Below are positions 41,291 through 48,150 of a DNA stretch of 48,150 nt, piece after piece (position 1 is the stretch's first letter; every line of letters begins with the position of its first letter). A program made the position numbers and the translations under genes. The DNA comes from Labilithrix sp. Its GTDB lineage: Bacteria; Myxococcota; Polyangia; Polyangiales; Polyangiaceae. Location of the stretch: assembly GCA_028287035.1 (NCBI GenBank), contig JAQBQL010000120.1:1-48150 (forward strand). Direction: 5' to 3'. Under the pieces are notes generated by a model. The model had not been told where the DNA came from. It searched no databases and saw nothing but the letters and a program-made list of their open reading frames with translations.

Positions 41291-43390
41291 ATGCGCGAGC
41301 TCCGGAGTCTCGCGGTCTTCGTCGCGGCCGTCGTCACCAGTGCGCGTGCGGGTGCCCAGCCGCCGGGCAGTGACGCGAGCGACCCCGCCGCCGACGAGCC
41401 GACGCAAGAGGACATCGTCGAGGTGCGAGGGCGCCCCGGGTCGCGGCACGAAGTCCGCGAGACGACGATCTCCGCGCGTGATGCGCGCGTGGTTGCGGGC
41501 AGCCAGGGTGACGTACTGAAGGTCCTCCAGAACCTCCCCGGCGTCGCGCGTCCGCCGCTCGCATCGACAGAGATCGTGGTGTGGGGCGCGTCCCCGCGCG
41601 AGACGCGCATCTACATCGACGGGGTCGACGTGCCCGCCCTCTATCACGGCTCTGCGCTTCGTTCGGTGATCAGCTCGGACCTCGTCGCGTCCGTCGACGT
41701 CGTGCCCGGCTCGTTCGGCGCCGAGTACGGTCGCGGGCTGGGCGGGGTCGTGCGCGTCGTGACGCGAGCCCTGCCGCGCGGATTCCACGGGAACGTCGCG
41801 GCCGACACCCTCGACGGCTCGGCCCTCGCGGCAACGGATGTCGGCGAGCACGCGCGCATCGCCGTCGCGCTCAGGCAGAGCTGGCTTGACCGCTTGCTGG
41901 CGGTCACGAGCGCGCGCGATGTGGGCGACTTCTTCCCTGTTCCACGGTACCGCGACGGGCAGGTGAAGGCCACGATCGATCTGCGTCGTGGGGAGTGGGT
42001 CGACCTGGTGATGCTCGGCACCGAGGACGAGCTCACCCGCGCCGTGCCGTCCCCGGACCCGGCCGCCGGTCGTCGTCAATCGACCCATTCCGGTTTCTGG
42101 CGTATCTATGCGCGTTACCAGGCCTCGGAGGCGGACGGTGGCGCGCTCAGCATCACTCCGTTCTTTGGATACGACGGATCGGGTTCCGTGCAGCGCTCGG
42201 GGGCCGCGACCACCTCGCTCGATCTAGGGAGCACACGTTATGGGCTCCGCGCGTCGCTCCGTTCGAAGGTCCTGACGCGGGTGACGGTTGTCGGTGGTCT
42301 CGACGCGCTTGGCTCGAGCACGAACGTCACGCGAGTAGGCTCGCTGGCGCTGCCGCCCCGCGAGGGCGACATTGCCGTGTTCGGACAGCCACCCGAGGAC
42401 GAGGTCGCCACCGACCACTACCGGGCGAACATCCTGGACGTCGGCCCTCACCTGGAGGCTGACGTTCGCGTCGGCCCGTTCACGTTCACTCCCGGGCTGC
42501 GCGCGGACGCGTTCCTCATCGAGGGAAGTCGCAAGACGCCCCCGGTGCCCCTCGTGCCGGACCGCGGCTTCTCGCGACTGGAGACGGCGCTCGCGCCTCG
42601 GATCTCGAGCCGTTACGAGGTGTCGCGGCAGCTCTCGTTCACGGCAGCATACGGCCGGTATCACCAGGCGCCGGAGGCCGAGGACCTGTCCGCCGTGTTC
42701 GGCACCCCCGACCTCGGGCTCGCGCGCGCCACGCATGCGTCGGCGGGCGAGTCGCTACGGATCATCCATGGCCTCACCGCCGAGGTGGTCGCCTACTCGA
42801 AGACGATGCAGGACCTCGCCGTGCGGAGCAGGCTCTCGGCCCCCGTTGCCGCTCGATCGCTCACCCAGAACGGAGAAGGCCGGAGCTACGGGCTCCAGCT
42901 CCTCCTCCGACAGGAGACATGGCGCGGCTTCAGCGGGTGGGTCTCGTATGCGATCAGCCGCAGCGAGCGCCGCTACGACGCGCCAGGGGACCGCTTCCGG
43001 CTCTTCGACTACGATCAGCCGCACGTGCTCACGATCGTCGCGAATCAGGAGCTGGGTCGCTGGTCGGTGGGGACGCGCTTCCGTTACGCCTCCGGGGATC
43101 CGCGGACCCCCGTGGTAGGCAGCAGCTATGACTCGCGGAACGATCGGTACGATCCGATCTTCGGGATCCAGAGCTCCCTTCGCATCCCCGCTTTCTGGCA
43201 GCTCGACCTTCGCGTGGAGCGCGCGTTTCCGCTGGGCGACCGGGTCCGCGCCCGTCTCTTCGCGGACGTCCAGAACGTGACGAACCGCGCGAATGCGGAG
43301 GATATCGTGTATTCCCCCAGCTACCGTGAGCGCGGCGTTCTCCGTGGGCTCCCGACGATCGCGGTGATCGGGGCGAGGGTCGAGCTGTGA
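41291..43390 (+). CDS. TonB-dependent outer-membrane receptor
   Basis: The 699-residue protein has a signal peptide, then a plug domain with VLKVLQNLPGVARPPLASTE, TRIYIDGVDVPALYHG and SVDVVPGSFGAEYGRGLGGV followed by VRVVTR, and a 22-strand-type barrel with aromatic strand ends to the C-terminus. EDIVEVRG near the mature N-terminus is a possible TonB box. TonB receptors import bound substrates using energy from the inner membrane through TonB-ExbB-ExbD, none of which are in this window. It is embedded in the operon with a PstS-like protein, a porin and a YfaP-like protein. No siderophore or cobalamin biosynthesis genes are nearby, so the ligand is open. The stop overlaps the next gene's GTG (GTGA). 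Confidence 0.93.
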   Translation: MRELRSLAVFVAAVVTSARAGAQPPGSDASDPAADEPTQEDIVEVRGRPGSRHEVRETTISARDARVVAGSQGDVLKVLQNLPGVARPPLASTEIVVWGASPRETRIYIDGVDVPALYHGSALRSVISSDLVASVDVVPGSFGAEYGRGLGGVVRVVTRALPRGFHGNVAADTLDGSALAATDVGEHARIAVALRQSWLDRLLAVTSARDVGDFFPVPRYRDGQVKATIDLRRGEWVDLVMLGTEDELTRAVPSPDPAAGRRQSTHSGFWRIYARYQASEADGGALSITPFFGYDGSGSVQRSGAATTSLDLGSTRYGLRASLRSKVLTRVTVVGGLDALGSSTNVTRVGSLALPPREGDIAVFGQPPEDEVATDHYRANILDVGPHLEADVRVGPFTFTPGLRADAFLIEGSRKTPPVPLVPDRGFSRLETALAPRISSRYEVSRQLSFTAAYGRYHQAPEAEDLSAVFGTPDLGLARATHASAGESLRIIHGLTAEVVAYSKTMQDLAVRSRLSAPVAARSLTQNGEGRSYGLQLLLRQETWRGFSGWVSYAISRSERRYDAPGDRFRLFDYDQPHVLTIVANQELGRWSVGTRFRYASGDPRTPVVGSSYDSRNDRYDPIFGIQSSLRIPAFWQLDLRVERAFPLGDRVRARLFADVQNVTNRANAEDIVYSPSYRERGVLRGLPTIAVIGARVEL

Positions 43391-44301
43391 CATCAGCACG
43401 TGCAATATTCTTCACGGTCGGCGTGCTCGCGGCGTGCCGGCCAGACCTCGGTGAGCGCGAGTCGCGGGTCGATCGCACGAAGGTGATCGCCGTGCTCGTC
43501 GAGCCACCCGACGCCATGCCGGGACAGGAGGTCACCGCGACCGTCGTCGTGGCGTCGCCGGACGGGCCGGTGACCGCGAGCGCGGAATGGGCGTTATGCG
43601 CGACACCCCGGCTGCTGACCGAGAACGGCTCGGTCAGCACCGCGTGTCAGGCGAACGGCGTCGTGCCGTTGGGGGGCGCTCCGGCGGCCTCGGTGACCCT
43701 GCCGCTGCCCTCTGACGCCTGCGCCGCGTTCGGTCCCGAGATCCAGGCCGCCGAGGTCCGGCCGCGCGATCCCGATTCCACCGGCGGTTTCTTCGCGCCC
43801 ATTCGGGCTCTCGTGGTCACCGCGGGCGGCGGGCCGCTCACCGCATTCGGGTTCGCGCGCCTCCGCTGCGGTCTGGCAAATGCGTCCGCGGAGAACGTGC
43901 AGGCATTCGCCGCCCGGTACGCGCCGAATCGCTCCCCGGTGCCCAGCCGGCTCGCCGCTGCGCCGCGGTCCGGCGCGCCGGCGGGCCTCGATGCGATCGC
44001 GCCCGGAGATCGGGTCGTGCTACGCGCCTCCTGGCGCCCCGAGGATGCGGAGGTCTACGCGTACTACGACCCGGCGGCGCTCGCGGTGGTCGACCGCCGG
44101 GAGGGCATGCGCGTGACGTGGCTCGCCTCGGCAGGAGACTTCGACGCGGACCGCACCGGGCGCGCCGACACCGAGGCCGAGGTATTCACGGACAACACGT
44201 GGACCGCGCCTCCACGAACGGGGCTCGTGCACGTGTGGGCGGTGCTCCGCGACACGCGTGGGGGCACGGCTGCGCTGTACGAGACGCTCGTGGTGCGTTG
44301 A
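43387..44301 (+). CDS. lipoprotein of unknown function at operon end
   Basis: The 304-residue protein starts at GTG 43387, coupled to the TonB receptor stop, with lipobox VGVLAAC. The mature part is beta-rich: VIAVLVEPPDAMPGQEVTAT recalls immunoglobulin-like surface domains, and AVVDRREGMRVTWLASAGDF and TWTAPPRTGLVHVWAVLRDT resemble the repeats of PKD or cadherin-like modules. No exact family is recognised. It closes a six-gene envelope operon; a partner role such as a lipoprotein lid or accessory binding protein of the receptor is possible but unproved. A 54-nt gap follows before the next plus-strand gene. Confidence 0.75.
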   Translation: MTSARAIFFTVGVLAACRPDLGERESRVDRTKVIAVLVEPPDAMPGQEVTATVVVASPDGPVTASAEWALCATPRLLTENGSVSTACQANGVVPLGGAPAASVTLPLPSDACAAFGPEIQAAEVRPRDPDSTGGFFAPIRALVVTAGGGPLTAFGFARLRCGLANASAENVQAFAARYAPNRSPVPSRLAAAPRSGAPAGLDAIAPGDRVVLRASWRPEDAEVYAYYDPAALAVVDRREGMRVTWLASAGDFDADRTGRADTEAEVFTDNTWTAPPRTGLVHVWAVLRDTRGGTAALYETLVVR

Positions 44302-44355
44302 GCCCCGGACGGAATCCTCGCTGCTCGGCCGGGGGTTCGCTATGAGGCGTCGTCG

Positions 44356-45462
44356 ATGGCTCCGAAGCGCAAGCCGGTCGGCATCTCGCCGAAGCTCCTC
44401 TTCGAGCAGGTGCTTAGCACCGCGCCCTGGTCTCCGGCGATCACGCCGAAGCTCCCCGCGCTGGCGGTGCTCGAGCGCGCGCCGGAGCTCGAGACCCGCT
44501 GGAAGAACGGCGAGGACACCGAGGAGTACTTCGTGTTCCTCCTCGCCGCGCACTTCACGACCGTCGCGACGTTCGTGCCGACCGACGTCGACCAGCGCAT
44601 CCGCGCGCTGACGTGGGCGCCGCTCACCGGGCGACGTCTTTCGTCGGCAGTGGACCGCACCCTCGAGGTGGCGACCTGGGACATGCGCCCGGTGTCGGAG
44701 CGCACCGTGACCATCGGCGACGAGGTGCTCGCCGGACATCATGGCGAGTGGCTCAGCGTCATGGCGGGGGCGCTCGGGCGAGCGCTCGTCCTCGCCGACG
44801 CGCCGGTCGTGACGCGCGCCACCGACTTCATCGAGGCCGAGCTCGTGCGCGAGGCCAAGCTCATCGCGCTCGCACGGAAGAAGAAGACCGACCCCCGCAC
44901 GCTGCTCTCGGTCGTCACGACGGTGGCCCACAACCTCGGCGACCTCTCGCGCGTGGTCGACACGTGGAAGCCGGAGCACGCGGAGTCGGAGCTCGGGCTT
45001 CGCTTCCGGCGCCTCGGCCACGAGGGAGGCAGCCTTCGTTACGGCGAGGGGTTCGCGTACGCCGGTGATCTCAACAAGCGCCTGATGGCGATCGAGAACC
45101 ACCGGTTCCTTCCGCTGCGCGTCCCGCGGGCGCTCCGTCGGTCGCGCGAGCTGCTGCTCCCCTTCGGACCGTACTTCTTCGAGTGGGGGCAGAGGATCGC
45201 GAGCACGACGATCCTGGCCGACCCCGAGCGCGCCGAGATCCTGCTGGCGCTCCTGCGCATCCACGAGCGACGCGCCGAGGAGCTCGGGTGCCTTCGGGCG
45301 ATCGCGGGCATGCACGGCGCCTTTCCGGGCGGGGTGGAGCGCCTCGCCAAGCTGCTACCGGCGAACGAGACGAGCGCGCTGCGGAAGCCCGCGGTGCGCG
45401 ACGCGCTGCGCACGACCGAGAAGGACTTCCTGAAGGACTTCCACGCCGCCGTCACGCGGTGA
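44356..45462 (+). CDS. hypothetical soluble protein
   Basis: The 368-residue protein has no signal peptide or membrane segment and is mostly helical by composition. Segments such as ISPKLLFEQVLSTAPWSPAI, DTEEYFVFLLAAHFTTVATF and HNLGDLSRVVDTWKPEHAES read as genuine protein. I recognise no family or catalytic motif. ATG 44356 has GAGG about 9 nt upstream. It follows the envelope operon by 54 nt and could be in the same transcript or have its own promoter. It ends 6 nt from the convergent acetyltransferase gene. Confidence 0.7.
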   Translation: MAPKRKPVGISPKLLFEQVLSTAPWSPAITPKLPALAVLERAPELETRWKNGEDTEEYFVFLLAAHFTTVATFVPTDVDQRIRALTWAPLTGRRLSSAVDRTLEVATWDMRPVSERTVTIGDEVLAGHHGEWLSVMAGALGRALVLADAPVVTRATDFIEAELVREAKLIALARKKKTDPRTLLSVVTTVAHNLGDLSRVVDTWKPEHAESELGLRFRRLGHEGGSLRYGEGFAYAGDLNKRLMAIENHRFLPLRVPRALRRSRELLLPFGPYFFEWGQRIASTTILADPERAEILLALLRIHERRAEELGCLRAIAGMHGAFPGGVERLAKLLPANETSALRKPAVRDALRTTEKDFLKDFHAAVTR

Positions 45463-45468
45463 CGCCCC

Positions 45469-46275
45469 TCAGGTCGCGCGGTCGAACCGCAGCAGGAAGC
45501 ACTGCGCCGCGTGGAGCGTCTCGAACCCGAGGTGCTCGAGCAGCGGCGCCGCCGTGGCCTCGCGCGCGAGGGTGATCGCATACGGAAGCCCCAGCTGGTG
45601 CAGCAGCCCGAGACGCGCCGCGGTGAGCGCGCGGTAGGCTCCCTGCCCGCGCGCGGCGGCGAGCACCTGGCCGCCCACGAGGTAGCCGAACCCTTCGCGG
45701 AGGAAGAGGCCGGCCGTGCCGATCAGCTCGCCGTCGAGCTTCGCGGCGACGAAGTACGCGGTCGGGCGAGGCTTGCGCAGCTCACGCAGGTGAGCGGCGC
45801 GCTCCGCCGCGAGCTCCGCCTCCCCGATGCCCCACCCTTCCGCGTTGACGGCGAGGTACGGCTCGAGCTCCGCCTCGCCGATCGCCTCGGCGGTGACGCG
45901 CGATGACGGGGCCCCCAGATCCAGCGTCGTCCCGGCGCCCATCGCCCGCACCGCGACGGGCTCGTACCCCCGCCGCACGAGACGCTCCTCGAGGGTCGCG
46001 GGCCGGTCCCCGGGCGCGACGTACCACTTCGTGAGCACACCGAGCGCGCCGAAGTCGGCGACCACCTGATCGATGGCCGCCTCGATCGCCTCGTCGCCGA
46101 GGTCGGTCGCGTTGATCTCGTTGAACCCGAGCTTCGACGACGGCGTGATCATCCCGCGCAGGCCGGGCCGCTCGTACACGCGCGAGTCGTCGCGCCACAT
46201 CTCTTGCCCGTCGCCGACCCGGCGCGCCGCCGCGCGCTTCCACGCGAGATCCATGGCCGCGGCCCGCGCGCTCAC
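45469..46275 (-). CDS. GNAT-family N-acetyltransferase
   Basis: The 268-residue protein contains the GNAT core near its C-terminus: AYFVAAKLDGELIGTAGLFL, GYLVGGQVLAAARGQGAYRA (the acetyl-CoA-binding Arg/Gln-x-x-Gly-x-Gly/Ala loop) and ALTAARLGLLHQLGLPYAIT followed by LLEHLGFETLHAAQCFLLRF. The N-terminal half (AWKRAAARRVGDGQEMWRDD and KLGFNEINATDLGDEAIEAA) may form an additional domain. GTG 46275 is the start because it overlaps the polyferredoxin stop as GTGA; ATG 46254 is an alternative. Substrate is not known. Translational coupling to an iron-sulphur membrane protein is unusual. Confidence 0.8.
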   Translation of the reverse strand: MSARAAAMDLAWKRAAARRVGDGQEMWRDDSRVYERPGLRGMITPSSKLGFNEINATDLGDEAIEAAIDQVVADFGALGVLTKWYVAPGDRPATLEERLVRRGYEPVAVRAMGAGTTLDLGAPSSRVTAEAIGEAELEPYLAVNAEGWGIGEAELAAERAAHLRELRKPRPTAYFVAAKLDGELIGTAGLFLREGFGYLVGGQVLAAARGQGAYRALTAARLGLLHQLGLPYAITLAREATAAPLLEHLGFETLHAAQCFLLRFDRAT

Positions 46276-48150
46276 GACTTCTGGTTGTAGTTCGTGTTCT
46301 CGAGCAGGATGACGTTGGACTTCGAGCGGCTCTCGCCGACGCTCGTGATGTACACGGCGGGCTGGTCCTGCACGGGACACACCTTCTCGCAGGCGCCGCA
46401 GCCGATGCAGAGATCCGGCTTCACGTGGGGGCGCTGCAGCTTCACGTCGAGCATCGCGGGCTGCTCGCCGTTCGGCCCGGCCTTGCTGTCGCGGACCTTC
46501 GCCTCGACCTCTTCGACCCAGATCGCCTTCGGCGACGTCGGGCAGAACTCCTCGCACACGATGCAGGGCGTCTGCATGCTCCACGGGAGGCAGCGGCCCA
46601 CGTCGTAGAACGCGGTGCCGATCTTCACGGCGGGCACGCCCTGACCGAGCTTCTCCTTCTCGGTGATCTTCTGGATGGCGCCGGTCGGACAGACCTGGCC
46701 GCACAGCACGCACGAGTGCTCGCAGTAGCCGATGCGCGCGATGAGGATGGGGGTCCACAGCCCCTCGATCCCCGCCTCGAAGAGCGCCGGATGAAGCGCG
46801 TTGTTCGGACACACCTTCATGCACTCGGCGCAGCGGATGCAGCGCTCGAGGAACGCGCGCTCCTCGACGGCGCCCGGCGGCCGGATCACCTTGGAGTGGT
46901 AGTTGACGTCGAGCGAGTCGGCGATGCGCGCGACCGGGATGAACGCCGCGCCCGCCGCGGTGGTGGCGAGGAGCGTGCGACGCTGCAGGGCCGGCGCGCC
47001 GAGGCGGCTCTTCCGGTTCGGCAGGAAGCGGAACTTGATGACGTCCTCGGGGCAGGCGTTCTCGCAGTTGAGGCACATGTGGCACTCGTCCTGCCGCCAC
47101 TTCACGCCGCCCTGCGGCGAGTCGGCGCCCTGGCAGTTCACGAGGCACAGGTTGCAGTCGGTGCACTTCGCGTGATCCTTCTCCATGCCGAAGAGCGCGA
47201 ACTTGGCGAACACGCCGAGGAACGCGCCGAGCGGACAGAGCACGCGACACCAGAACCGCGGGATGAAGCGGTTCATGAAGAGGACCGCGATGAGGAGGAC
47301 GACGATGAGCCAGGTCTGGTGGAAGTAGAACTGGTGCGAGCCCCAGACCGCCTTCGCGAGCGCGTCCTGGGTGTGGTCGGCGGCGCTCTGGAGCGGACGC
47401 ACGGGCACGTCCTGCACGGCGCCGAGGCCTCGATGCGCGACGTACTGCACGCCCGGGATGACGCCGAGCCCGATGGCACGGACGGCGATGCAGATCGGAT
47501 CGAAGAGCCCGCCCACCGCGCTGCCCGCGACGGCCGCGAGCAGGAACGCGTACATCAGGTAGTACTTCGCGTTCTGCAGGCGATCGTGCGTCTTGTTGGC
47601 CTCGACGCGCGAGGCGCCGCGCCCGCGCCGTGACGGCAGGATCCAGCCGAAGAAGTGGTGGAGCGTGCCGAAGGGGCAGATCCATCCGCAGAAGACGCGA
47701 CCGACGACGAGCGTGAGACCGAGGAGACCGACGCTCCACAGGAGGCCGCGATAGACGGTGTGCGTCGAGAGCACGGTCATCGCGCTCACGAACGGATCGG
47801 CGAGGAGGAACGCCTCGACCGGTAGCGGGAGGCGCACCGGCGTGTCCGACTTCGCAGCGAAGCTTCCGTGGAAGCCCGTCTGGAAGAGGAAGTACATGAA
47901 GAGGACGAAGAACCCGACCTGCGACGCGCGGCGGATCCACACCAGTGTGCGGATGCTCTTTCGCGCAGGGATGCCGGAGCCGGGGAGCTTCGGATCGATC
48001 TTCTTCTTCTTGGGTCCGCTACCCGGCAGCCCAATCCCGAGCGCACTCTCGATCGCGGCAGCGCTGGCCTTCTCGGCCGCCGCCATGACCGCGGCGTCCT
48101 TCTTCTTCGCGGGCGCGGGCGCGGGCGCGGGCGCGATCGCGATCGTCGCC
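46272..48150 (-). CDS. NapH/NapG-like fused polyferredoxin membrane protein (5' partial)
   Basis: The frame is open to the window edge; a possible start ATG at 48086 would give 604 residues, but an upstream start cannot be excluded. After a Lys/Pro-rich cytoplasmic N-terminus come several membrane segments, with VFCGWICPFGTLHHFFGW and FWCRVLCPLGAFLGVFAKF, the CxxxCP motifs of NapH/CcoG-type proteins. Then follow 4Fe-4S motifs CTDCNLCLVNC and CHMCLNCENACP, a segment QRRTLLATTAAGAAFIPVAR like a Tat signal, and CIRCAECMKVCP, CEHSCVLCGQVCP, CIVCEEFCP and CIGCGACEKVCP. The arrangement looks like NapH fused to NapG-like ferredoxin. It likely relays electrons from quinol to a periplasmic or cytoplasmic acceptor; no nitrate reductase genes are present. 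Confidence 0.88.
   Translation of the reverse strand, partial: ATIAIAPAPAPAPAKKKDAAVMAAAEKASAAAIESALGIGLPGSGPKKKKIDPKLPGSGIPARKSIRTLVWIRRASQVGFFVLFMYFLFQTGFHGSFAAKSDTPVRLPLPVEAFLLADPFVSAMTVLSTHTVYRGLLWSVGLLGLTLVVGRVFCGWICPFGTLHHFFGWILPSRRGRGASRVEANKTHDRLQNAKYYLMYAFLLAAVAGSAVGGLFDPICIAVRAIGLGVIPGVQYVAHRGLGAVQDVPVRPLQSAADHTQDALAKAVWGSHQFYFHQTWLIVVLLIAVLFMNRFIPRFWCRVLCPLGAFLGVFAKFALFGMEKDHAKCTDCNLCLVNCQGADSPQGGVKWRQDECHMCLNCENACPEDVIKFRFLPNRKSRLGAPALQRRTLLATTAAGAAFIPVARIADSLDVNYHSKVIRPPGAVEERAFLERCIRCAECMKVCPNNALHPALFEAGIEGLWTPILIARIGYCEHSCVLCGQVCPTGAIQKITEKEKLGQGVPAVKIGTAFYDVGRCLPWSMQTPCIVCEEFCPTSPKAIWVEEVEAKVRDSKAGPNGEQPAMLDVKLQRPHVKPDLCIGCGACEKVCPVQDQPAVYITSVGESRSKSNVILLENTNYNQKS
48111..48134 (-). 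repeat. hexamer tandem repeat coding Ala-Pro
   Basis: Four perfect copies of GGGCGC on the plus strand encode an (Ala-Pro)n run at the N-terminal side of the polyferredoxin. It is a simple in-frame microsatellite; whether it is translated depends on where the protein really starts. Confidence 0.7.

Noticed and set aside
45469..47940. An open frame extending the acetyltransferase far upstream through the polyferredoxin gene
   Set aside because: The upstream part is Arg/Pro-rich out-of-frame reading of the polyferredoxin; the GTGA overlap at 46275 gives a normal start.

Overview
This is a high-GC window from a bacterial chromosome that is densely coded and reads like a myxobacterium (Myxococcota, probably a Polyangia or Labilithrix-type lineage). 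The main reasons are several long cysteine-rich repeat lipoproteins (DUF4215/Myxo-type repeats, a fibro-slime domain, a MopE-like metal-binding motif), a paired ArsA-type ATPase operon, an HNH nuclease of the kind common in these genomes, frequent GTG starts, and very tight spacing between genes. The taxon is inferred from gene style; no rRNA or tRNA gene was found.

Layout. 0-3.2 kb: an M3 metallopeptidase (5' end cut by the window) and a dipeptide epimerase, probably one operon for peptide or murein-peptide use. 3.2-6.4 kb: a low-density accessory patch bounded by two direct copies of a 70-bp palindrome-bearing repeat; it holds an HNH nuclease with a RuvA-III-like tail, a large imperfect inverted repeat, an AT-rich iteron-like spot and three small unknown genes (one apparently frameshifted). 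6.6-10.9 kb (minus strand): two ArsA/Get3-like ATPases joined by a TTGA overlap, a multi-pass protein and a small hypothetical protein. 11.0-15.2 kb (plus): small zinc ribbon, MopE-like lipoprotein, acyl-CoA thioesterase, AsnRS. 15.2-18.0 kb (minus): ECF sigma factor, NrsF-like membrane anti-sigma factor and glycogen synthase in apparent operon order, diverging from a secreted protein at 18.4 kb.

19.1-24.7 kb: a sorbosone-dehydrogenase-like lipoprotein; a fused RNA m5U-methyltransferase-like/RluA pseudouridine synthase whose methyltransferase half has lost the catalytic Cys but kept its Fe-S cysteines; a geranylgeranyl-reductase-type flavoprotein with a DUF4911-like partner; a degenerate receiver protein. 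24.7-29.8 kb: three secreted or anchored proteins, two of them cysteine-rich, one with a 9-bp tandem repeat in its signal-peptide region. 29.8-32.2 kb: frr, a PP2C phosphatase and a DedA protein. 32.2-35.6 kb: heme operon hemE-hemH-hemG with 4-nt overlaps.

35.7-45.5 kb: a fibro-slime lipoprotein gene diverges from a six-gene cell-envelope operon: PstS-like secreted protein, small lipoprotein, OprP-like porin, YfaP-like protein, TonB-dependent receptor and terminal lipoprotein. A structured element resembling a GEMM-I (cyclic-di-GMP) riboswitch lies in its leader. This operon is the best candidate for an undescribed system here. 45.5-48.15 kb: a GNAT acetyltransferase translationally coupled to a large NapH/NapG-like fused polyferredoxin that runs off the window end.
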